Source of the DNA: Caldifarciminota bacterium 4484_18
Lineage (GTDB): Bacteria; Hydrothermota; UBA3073; NMUJ01
Assembly: GCA_002256535.1 (NCBI GenBank)
Contig: NMUJ01000010.1
Coordinates: 1-20,648, forward strand
Direction: 5' to 3'
DNA length: 20,648 nt
The first letter of the stretch is position 1; each line of letters begins with the position of its first letter. Under the pieces are notes generated by a model, which saw nothing but the letters and a program-made list of their open reading frames with translations, searched no databases and was not told the DNA's origin. Both the position numbers and the translations under genes were made by a program. This document shows, piece after piece, positions 15,687-20,648 of the stretch.

Positions 15687-15694
15687 AGTAACTT
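15668..15694 (+). promoter_or_regulatory. Possible promoter for the divIC-coaD run
   Basis: TTGCCT (15668-15673), 15-base spacer and TAACTT (15689-15694), ending eight bases before the ATG at 15703, follows the pattern of other run starts here. The match is weaker and it lies inside the hairpin loop. Confidence 0.25.
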
Positions 15695-15702
15695 TAGATG
15701 TT

Positions 15703-15993
15703 ATGGCAGTTATCCCGATAGGCAAATTCTGCCGTTATGTGGTATTGGTGATGTTGGCTGCACTTTTCATTTATTTGTATGGGTTTAGCCCTTATAATCT
15801 GATAAGCTATATTGAACGTTGGCGATACGCTAACCAGCTGGCAGATGAGATTGCAATTGTTGAATCAAAACTTGTATGGATGCGCTGGTTGATAGGTGAA
15901 GTGCAGAAAGATGCGAATATCGAACGTTATGTACGATCCAAATGGGGTATGATAAGACCTGGTGATAAGCGAGTTTACTATCTTGTAAGATGA
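15703..15993 (+). CDS. DivIC/FtsB-like septum formation initiator protein
   Basis: A 96-residue bitopic membrane protein with one hydrophobic helix (residues about 10-27), a coiled-coil-prone stretch after it (ISYIERWRYANQLADEIAIVESKL) and the family's C-terminal motif YVRSKWGMIRPGDKRVYYL. Proteins of this type bridge FtsL and other divisome parts. The helix-coil-GMIRPG order and the length match the family, although sequence conservation is low. The frame also lets the gene start at 15703 with no Shine-Dalgarno site. It overlaps coaD by ATGA. Confidence 0.75.
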   Translation: MAVIPIGKFCRYVVLVMLAALFIYLYGFSPYNLISYIERWRYANQLADEIAIVESKLVWMRWLIGEVQKDANIERYVRSKWGMIRPGDKRVYYLVR

Positions 15994-16484
15994 AATACGC
16001 AGTGTATCCGGGGACATTTGATCCCATCACTTATGGACATATTGATGTTATAGAGCAAGCGCTTTCCATATTCGATCGAGTAATTGTAGCTATCGCTATA
16101 CACGCACAGGATGGAGTAAGTTACAAGAAACCATTCTTTACACTTGAGGAGCGTGTGACCATGGCAAAGGAGAGCCTTAAGGGTAAGAAAAGGGCTGAAG
16201 TTGACACGTTTGAGGGTTTACTGGTGGATTATCTACGTAAACGTAACGTCAATACGGTAATAAGAGGACTACGGGCGGTATCGGATTTCGACTACGAATT
16301 TCAGATGGCGATGGCCAATCGTAGATTGTTTCCACAAATAACCGTAGTATTTTTAATGCCACGTGAGGAGTATTTCTATCTAAGTTCGAGCATGGTACGT
16401 GAGATAGCGGCACAACGGGGTGATGTTTCACATTTCGTACCTCCAGTGGTGCAACGCTATCTTGCGGATAAGCTTAGGAAATGA
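15990..16484 (+). CDS. coaD: Phosphopantetheine adenylyltransferase
   Basis: A 164-residue enzyme making dephospho-CoA from 4'-phosphopantetheine and ATP, the next-to-last step of coenzyme A synthesis. The nucleotidyltransferase motif is YPGTFDPITYGH (residues 6-17, T-x-G-H at 14-17). RGLRAVSDFDYEFQMAMANRRL (in part) and YLSSSMVREIA are the further conserved blocks. Length is normal. It is coupled by four-base overlaps both to the DivIC-like gene before it and to the PHP gene after it. Confidence 0.97.
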   Translation: MKYAVYPGTFDPITYGHIDVIEQALSIFDRVIVAIAIHAQDGVSYKKPFFTLEERVTMAKESLKGKKRAEVDTFEGLLVDYLRKRNVNTVIRGLRAVSDFDYEFQMAMANRRLFPQITVVFLMPREEYFYLSSSMVREIAAQRGDVSHFVPPVVQRYLADKLRK

Positions 16485-17311
16485 AATATATCGATTTACA
16501 TGTACATTCTAATTACTCTGATGGTACATATTCTGTGGAGAAGTTACTCAAGCATGCACGTAAGATAGGGCTATCCGCAATATCGATAACAGATCATGAT
16601 ACCATTGAAGGTAGCCTCAAAGCGTTAAGAATAGCCGATGCTTATGATGATATCGAGGTAATCCCAGGGGTTGAATTTTCGTCTTATAAAAATCGCAAAA
16701 GTGTACATATACTTGGGTATTTCATAGATTTGCACTCACCGAAACTCCAAAGTTTTATCCACCATATGAAAGTATCACGTTACGAACGTGCACTTAAAAT
16801 ACTCGATAAGCTGAAACAATATAATATAGAAGTGCCAATCGAGATCGTGCAGCAATTTACCACATCTGGATTGATTGGACGTCCCCATATTGCGCAAGCT
16901 GTGAAATTCATGGGCTATGTAGCTACTGAACGTGAGGCTTTCGAAAAATACATAGGGAACGAAGCCCCATGTTATGTACCACAGGAGGCTATACCACCAG
17001 AAAAAGTGATCCATATTATAAGGGAAATACAAGGTATACCAGTGCTGGCACATCCTGGCAAATTGAGGTACGATGAGTTGATACCTGAATTAAGGAAGTA
17101 TGGGTTGTTGGGGTTAGAAGTATATTATCCCACGCATACCAGTGAGGATATAGCCCGATATAAACGGATAGCAAAAGAGCTTGATCTCATAGCTACAGGT
17201 GGATCCGACTCACATGGTGATCGTGAAGGCTATCCGCAACTGGGTGAATGTAGGCTCCCTTATACTATCTTGGAAGGATTACGAAATTTATGGGTCAAAT
17301 TATACTGCTGA
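16481..17311 (+). CDS. PHP-domain phosphoesterase (RNase AM/YciV-like)
   Basis: A 276-residue cytoplasmic metal-dependent phosphoesterase. The PHP metal ligands are all present: His7 and His9 (DLHVHSNYSDG), Asp14, ITDHDT (D38, H39, D40), Glu65 (PGVEFS), His136 (GRPHIA), His191 (AHPGK), and Asp243-His245 (SDSHG). Family members with this layout hydrolyse 3',5'-nucleoside bisphosphates and short 5'-phosphorylated RNA. The insertion GRPHIAQA and the length fit that group better than histidinol phosphatase. It overlaps coaD by four bases and the next gene by 22 bases. Confidence 0.88.
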   Translation: MKYIDLHVHSNYSDGTYSVEKLLKHARKIGLSAISITDHDTIEGSLKALRIADAYDDIEVIPGVEFSSYKNRKSVHILGYFIDLHSPKLQSFIHHMKVSRYERALKILDKLKQYNIEVPIEIVQQFTTSGLIGRPHIAQAVKFMGYVATEREAFEKYIGNEAPCYVPQEAIPPEKVIHIIREIQGIPVLAHPGKLRYDELIPELRKYGLLGLEVYYPTHTSEDIARYKRIAKELDLIATGGSDSHGDREGYPQLGECRLPYTILEGLRNLWVKLYC

Positions 17312-18369
17312 TACTGGGCCTATCCATCGAGGAGCCTCCTCCGTTTTGCTTCATGTATCGTATAAGTGATACTTACTTGCAATATGGCAGTTGCCTCAAA
17401 TTTAGTGTGGGGGATGGATATTCAATATCTCCGACAGTTCGATTACAAAGACAGATTTGGTCAGACATTGGTGGGATAGCCCTTACATATCCTATGCAAG
17501 TTGCGGTTGACTATAGGGTATCCACAGTCCGAGATTTGAATATATGTACTGGGTTACTTCTGGGTTACAAGTATACGGATTATTATGTTGGGTTGTTTGT
17601 ACCATATAGGATATCGTTGTTAACGGTTGGCCTGGCACTGTACTACTCATATAGGAGAGCATTCCTTTATGAAGTATCGACAGAGCTTGCACATTCAAAG
17701 CTAAAGTGTGGGATAGGGGTACGAGGTATTCGTTACGAAGGATTATTACCCTACTCAATATTCTCCATGGGGAAATGGTCAGCTATGTGTGGTTGCAATG
17801 TTAAGGGTAGCCCACCATATTGGGTGATAACTCTATCGTGGACCAATCCCTTAACGAAACCACCCAGCCCTAAACCCAAGGAGTTGGCCAGATCCATCAT
17901 CTGGGGTAGAGTTGTAAACAAGCTGGGGGTTCCCATACCCGGTATTAAGGTGGTGTTGAAATACGCACATATGTTTGTGATTACATCTAATGATGGGTAC
18001 TATCAATTTGAAGTGCTCCCCGGAGAATACGTGATCGAAGTAAAAATACGTGATAATGTAGTAGATTCTGCTTTTGTAGAGGTACCTTCTGATACTTCCA
18101 TAAAGGTGGACTTCCAGATTGAGATCAAGGCTTCTCATCTTTGTAGATTTAGGATATACGATGGACGTGATAATACACCGCTTGATAGTGTACATATTAC
18201 AGTGGACAGTGTTGAATATTTAGCTACACATGAGATAACACTTGGATTGCCGGTTGGTACGTATATTGCAATTTTCAAGCGCCATGGTTACTATCCTTAC
18301 TATTTGTCGTTTCGCGTTCAGAAGGTTGATACCAACTATATCGATGTTTTCATGATACCGGAAGATTGA
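17290..18369 (+). CDS. Surface protein: barrel-like N terminus plus carboxypeptidase-regulatory-like domains
   Basis: 359 residues. Residues 1-190 show alternating strands (YLQYGSCLKFSVGDG, GGIALTYPMQVAVDYRV, YVGLFVPYRISLLTVGLALYY) ending in a Pro-rich linker (PPSPKPKE, 191-198). This looks like a small barrel or barrel half. Residues 201-275 form a CarboxypepD_reg-like domain (IIWGRVVNKLGVPIPGIKVVL, TSNDGYYQFEVLPGEYVIEV). A third beta domain (281-359) has the PEGA-like pattern DNTPLDSVHITVDS and LPVGTYIAIFKRHGYYP. The hydrophobic start MGQIILLILGLS is a weak signal. It overlaps the PHP gene by 22 bases. An outer-membrane or surface role is an inference; the individual regulatory-domain call is good. 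Confidence 0.7.
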   Translation: MGQIILLILGLSIEEPPPFCFMYRISDTYLQYGSCLKFSVGDGYSISPTVRLQRQIWSDIGGIALTYPMQVAVDYRVSTVRDLNICTGLLLGYKYTDYYVGLFVPYRISLLTVGLALYYSYRRAFLYEVSTELAHSKLKCGIGVRGIRYEGLLPYSIFSMGKWSAMCGCNVKGSPPYWVITLSWTNPLTKPPSPKPKELARSIIWGRVVNKLGVPIPGIKVVLKYAHMFVITSNDGYYQFEVLPGEYVIEVKIRDNVVDSAFVEVPSDTSIKVDFQIEIKASHLCRFRIYDGRDNTPLDSVHITVDSVEYLATHEITLGLPVGTYIAIFKRHGYYPYYLSFRVQKVDTNYIDVFMIPED

Positions 18370-18392
18370 CTGTATAAGGTCTAAGTTATTTT
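18366..18392 (+). promoter_or_regulatory. Promoter for the M23 peptidase-purA run, leaderless spacing
   Basis: TTGACT (18366-18371) overlaps the stop codon of the preceding gene; after a 15-base spacer comes TATTTT (18387-18392), ending eight bases before the ATG at 18401. No Shine-Dalgarno site. Confidence 0.45.
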
Positions 18393-18400
18393 TAAATCGT

Positions 18401-19243
18401 ATGCGCCGTTGGGTAGTAATATACGGTGAGAAAGTTTTGTATATAGATGGTAGGTGGATATATCCTATACTTCTGTTTTTACTGCTTATATTCGTTTTGT
18501 CGTTAAAACTTGGCATTAATTTAATAACTGGTGGTGAGATAAATGTACGTGAACAGAAGCTATTTGAGAGACGGCGTGAAGCAGCCGAACGGCTCGTCAA
18601 CCTACAAGAACGGGTTACACGCATAGGTGAACAGTTAAGTCAATTGGAAGATTTTCTCTATAAATTTGGTGTGGTATGGAATATCTTACCGGAACCATTT
18701 CCCGAACCTGTGTCAACAGAGTCCGGTGACAATCTATTCGAACACAACATTACATGGTTGGAGAAACGTCAAGCATGGCTCGAGTCCCAGCTCAAGAAAA
18801 TAGAATCCGGTATAGAAGAAAAAGAGTACCTCTTCGCACATATACCATCGATATGGCCAGCACCCGGATACATAACATCAGGCTATGGGTGGCGTCGTGA
18901 TCCATTCACCCACAGACGCGAGTTCCATCCCGCTATTGATATATCCAACGTCGAAGGTACACCTGTGGTAGCGACTGCCGATGGTATTGTGCATTTCACC
19001 GGTTGGGTACGTGGTTATGGTAAAACAATAATCATCGACCATGGATTCGGCTATTCTACATTATATGGACATTTGAAGAAGATGCTAGTAAAGGAAGGGC
19101 AAGTTGTACGTCGTGGTGAAGTGATAGGCCTGATGGGTCATACAGGTAGAACAACGGGTACACATCTCCACTACGAGGTTAGATATTTCAACCGCCATAA
19201 GAACCCTATGGATTACGTCTTGGACGAGGGGGTTGCGTATTGA
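18401..19243 (+). CDS. Membrane-anchored M23 family metallopeptidase
   Basis: A 280-residue peptidoglycan-acting endopeptidase or EnvC/NlpD-like activator. One membrane helix (residues about 20-45) is followed by a coiled coil (about 48-90 and 125-145, many E/R/L heptads) and a LytM domain. The zinc site is complete: H176 and D180 in HPAIDIS, H224 in LYGHLKK, and H255-x-H257 in HLHYEV, so it may be an active enzyme. Cell-wall remodelling during growth or division would fit the DivIC-like gene upstream. It overlaps purA by four bases. Confidence 0.92.
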   Translation: MRRWVVIYGEKVLYIDGRWIYPILLFLLLIFVLSLKLGINLITGGEINVREQKLFERRREAAERLVNLQERVTRIGEQLSQLEDFLYKFGVVWNILPEPFPEPVSTESGDNLFEHNITWLEKRQAWLESQLKKIESGIEEKEYLFAHIPSIWPAPGYITSGYGWRRDPFTHRREFHPAIDISNVEGTPVVATADGIVHFTGWVRGYGKTIIIDHGFGYSTLYGHLKKMLVKEGQVVRRGEVIGLMGHTGRTTGTHLHYEVRYFNRHKNPMDYVLDEGVAY

Positions 19244-20403
19244 TGGTTAAGGTAGTTGTGGGGTTACAGTGGGGTGACGAAGGTAAGGGTAAGCTTATAG
19301 ATTTCCTATGTGGGGATATAGATATCGTAGCACGCTTCCAAGGTGGTGCTAATGCTGGCCATACTGTTGTGTGGCAGGGTAATGAGATTGCTTTCCATCA
19401 TATACCGTCCGGTATAATTCATACTCAGGTAACTGGTATATTAGGGCCAGGTATGGTGGTTGATATACCTGTATTGTTGGACGAGATCCGTTACCTAAAA
19501 GAACTGGGGATATCGGTTGATGGGCGGTTGAAGATCGACTGGCGTACACAGGTTGTGAGAGCTGACCATAAGGAAGAGGACGCAAAAGACAAACTGGTAG
19601 GTACTACTAAACGTGGTATTGGGCCAGCATATCGTGACAAATATGGACGTAGAGGGCTGAGAATTGTTGATATATTCTATCCGCAATATGCGGTGCATCT
19701 TCCCAAAGGGTTGATCGATCATTACACTAAGTACCAGGATGCGATGTCACCTTATGTTTGTGATACAGTACAACTACTACATAATGCCATAAATGAGGGT
19801 AAATCTATACTTGCGGAGGGGGCACAGGGTACCTTTCTTGATATAGGGTTTGGTACTTACCCTTATGTGACAGCGTCATATACGATTGCAGGTGGCACCT
19901 GTATAGGGTTGGGTATATCACCGAAAGAGATTACTGAAGTGATAGGGGTATTCAAAGCATACACTACACGGGTGGGACATGGTCCGTTACCTACGGAGTT
20001 GGAGCCCGAACTTGGATCATTACTACGTGAACGCGGTAAAGAATATGGGGCGACAACCCGACGTCCACGCCGATGTGGGTGGCTCGACCTCCATTGGTTG
20101 AAATTTGCAGTTAAACTTAATGGTGTAGATAAACTTGCTATCACCAAACTGGACGTTCTTACGGGGTTGCATGAGATTAAAGTAGCTGTCGGATACGAAG
20201 AAGACCTACCATTTATAACAGATGATGCACATCCTATATATGTTTCCTTTAAAGGGTGGAGCACCAGCATACGTGGGAGCAAAAAGTATAGTGAGCTGCC
20301 ACTTAATGCAAGGCGATACTTGAAATTCATCGAGGATACACTGGAGATACCAATTAAATGGATCTCTACTGGACCAGAAAGAGATGCTATTATACTGCGA
20401 TAG
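19240..20403 (+). CDS. purA: Adenylosuccinate synthetase
   Basis: A 387-residue enzyme joining IMP and aspartate with GTP, the first step from IMP to AMP. The P-loop-like QWGDEGKGK, GGANAGHT, GTTKRGIGPAY, AEGAQGTFLD and the C-terminal KLDVL and ISTGPER are present. It is about 45 residues shorter than the E. coli enzyme; much of the difference lies in the helical region before AEGAQGT. The arginine loop reads TTRRPRRCGWLD where TTGRRRR is common, with a Gly to Arg and an Arg to Pro change. It starts by overlapping the M23 gene (ATGATGG at 19240; MM start, either Met possible). Confidence 0.95.
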   Translation: MMVKVVVGLQWGDEGKGKLIDFLCGDIDIVARFQGGANAGHTVVWQGNEIAFHHIPSGIIHTQVTGILGPGMVVDIPVLLDEIRYLKELGISVDGRLKIDWRTQVVRADHKEEDAKDKLVGTTKRGIGPAYRDKYGRRGLRIVDIFYPQYAVHLPKGLIDHYTKYQDAMSPYVCDTVQLLHNAINEGKSILAEGAQGTFLDIGFGTYPYVTASYTIAGGTCIGLGISPKEITEVIGVFKAYTTRVGHGPLPTELEPELGSLLRERGKEYGATTRRPRRCGWLDLHWLKFAVKLNGVDKLAITKLDVLTGLHEIKVAVGYEEDLPFITDDAHPIYVSFKGWSTSIRGSKKYSELPLNARRYLKFIEDTLEIPIKWISTGPERDAIILR

Positions 20404-20408
20404 TAAAA

Positions 20409-20473
20409 TGCAAAATAGAATTCGTAGGATGATTTTGCAACTTGCACTTTGCAATCTCCATTTTGCAATTGCA
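20409..20473. repeat. TTTTGCA heptamer tract with facing TGCAAAAT inverted repeat
   Basis: Between purA and the next gene, seven-base units line up: TTTTGCA (20433), ACTTGCA (20440), CTTTGCA (20447), a degenerate ATCTCCA (20454), TTTTGCA (20461) and ATTGCA (20468). In the opposite direction TGCAAAAT (20409-20416) pairs with ATTTTGCA (20432-20439, and again 20460-20467). It may be a low-complexity tandem repeat, a weak terminator, or protein-binding iterons. There is no other notable content in 20404-20501. Confidence 0.6.
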
Positions 20474-20501
20474 TAGCTACCATTAGATGGGGTCTCACTT
20501 T

Positions 20502-20648
20502 ATGAGGAAGTTTAAACAACTCCACCGATGCAAACCATTAATTCTTGGTATACTTAGTGGTGGCCTTTTGTTGGTTGCGTTTCGATATCTTCCAATGTTG
20601 GTATTCGTCTTTTATATACCATTGTTATGGGTGATACAGCATAGATCA
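20502..20648 (+). CDS. Membrane protein start, resembling apolipoprotein N-acyltransferase (partial)
   Basis: The frame from the ATG at 20502 is open to the right edge (48 full codons). After a basic head (MRKFKQLHRCKP) come two hydrophobic stretches (ILGILSGGLLLVAF and MLVFVFYIPLLWVIQ). The pattern sGxLLxxAF...P...PLLW is like the N terminus of Lnt, the enzyme that completes bacterial lipoproteins, and lipoproteins are present in this window. Too little is visible to be sure; another polytopic membrane protein is possible. Confidence 0.5.
   Translation, partial: MRKFKQLHRCKPLILGILSGGLLLVAFRYLPMLVFVFYIPLLWVIQHRS

Noticed and set aside
20409..20473. CRISPR array or replication-origin iterons
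   Set aside because: Units are seven bases without spacers, so not CRISPR; there is no dnaA, dnaN or initiator gene nearby to support an origin.
19863..20525. 220-residue minus-strand ORF crossing the purA end
   Set aside because: Most of it is antisense to purA and the rest is the repeat tract; no recognisable domain or ribosome binding site.
1..20648. tRNA genes, transposases, integrases, phage or toxin-antitoxin genes
   Set aside because: I looked for cloverleaf-like GTTCGA-type arms, paired terminal repeats and the typical protein motifs and found none; the region reads as ordinary core and envelope genes.

Overview
The window looks like a compact, almost fully coding chromosome segment from an uncultivated, anaerobic, double-membraned bacterium. 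Signs of anaerobic redox metabolism are rubrerythrin, RnfG/RnfE, a 2-oxoacid:ferredoxin oxidoreductase subunit and a set of thioredoxin-fold proteins. Signs of an outer membrane are two barrel-like proteins, lipoprotein signals, an MsbA-type exporter and a probable apolipoprotein N-acyltransferase. The mix (HslUV, Rnf pieces, DUF1028, paired lipoprotein/barrel genes) reminds me of candidate division WOR-3 (Stahlbacteria) and neighbours. That placement is an inference from gene content, not from a marker search.

Layout. 1-1033, minus strand: a DUF1028 protein running off the left edge, preceded by rubrerythrin. 1292-3858, plus strand: a gluzincin metallopeptidase, then rnfG-rnfE. 3900-8582: guaB, hslV, hslU, an EIIA-like protein and a PP-loop tRNA-thiolation-type protein in one overlapping run. 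8641-12642: trxB, trxA, a TlpA-like thioredoxin, an iorB-like subunit and an ABC exporter. 12705-15612: a large lipoprotein gene that appears broken by a frameshift, followed by a beta-barrel protein. 15703-18369: a DivIC/FtsB-like protein, coaD, a PHP phosphoesterase and a barrel protein with carboxypeptidase-regulatory-like repeats. 18401-20403: an M23 peptidase and purA. 20502 to the right edge: the start of a membrane protein resembling Lnt. Everything from 1292 onward is on the plus strand. No tRNA, rRNA, CRISPR array, transposase or phage gene was seen, and no gene-free stretch exceeds 300 bases.

Genes inside each run overlap or abut (ATGA and TAATG junctions), so translational coupling is likely. 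At five run starts (rnfG, guaB, trxB, the 12705 lipoprotein, the M23 gene) a TTGAC-type -35 box and a TATTTT-type -10 box lie so close to the ATG that transcription should begin at or within a few bases of the start codon. These look like leaderless mRNAs. The peptidase, rubrerythrin and DUF1028 genes instead carry strong Shine-Dalgarno sites.

The main oddities are: a DUF1028 protein whose N-terminal third is replaced by a signal peptide; an rnfGE pair without rnfA/B/C/D; an EIIA-like protein lacking the phospho-histidine; a thioredoxin reductase without recognisable NADPH motifs, next to a WCPPC thioredoxin and a ferredoxin-oxidoreductase subunit; the frameshifted lipoprotein gene; and a heptameric TTTTGCA repeat tract after purA.
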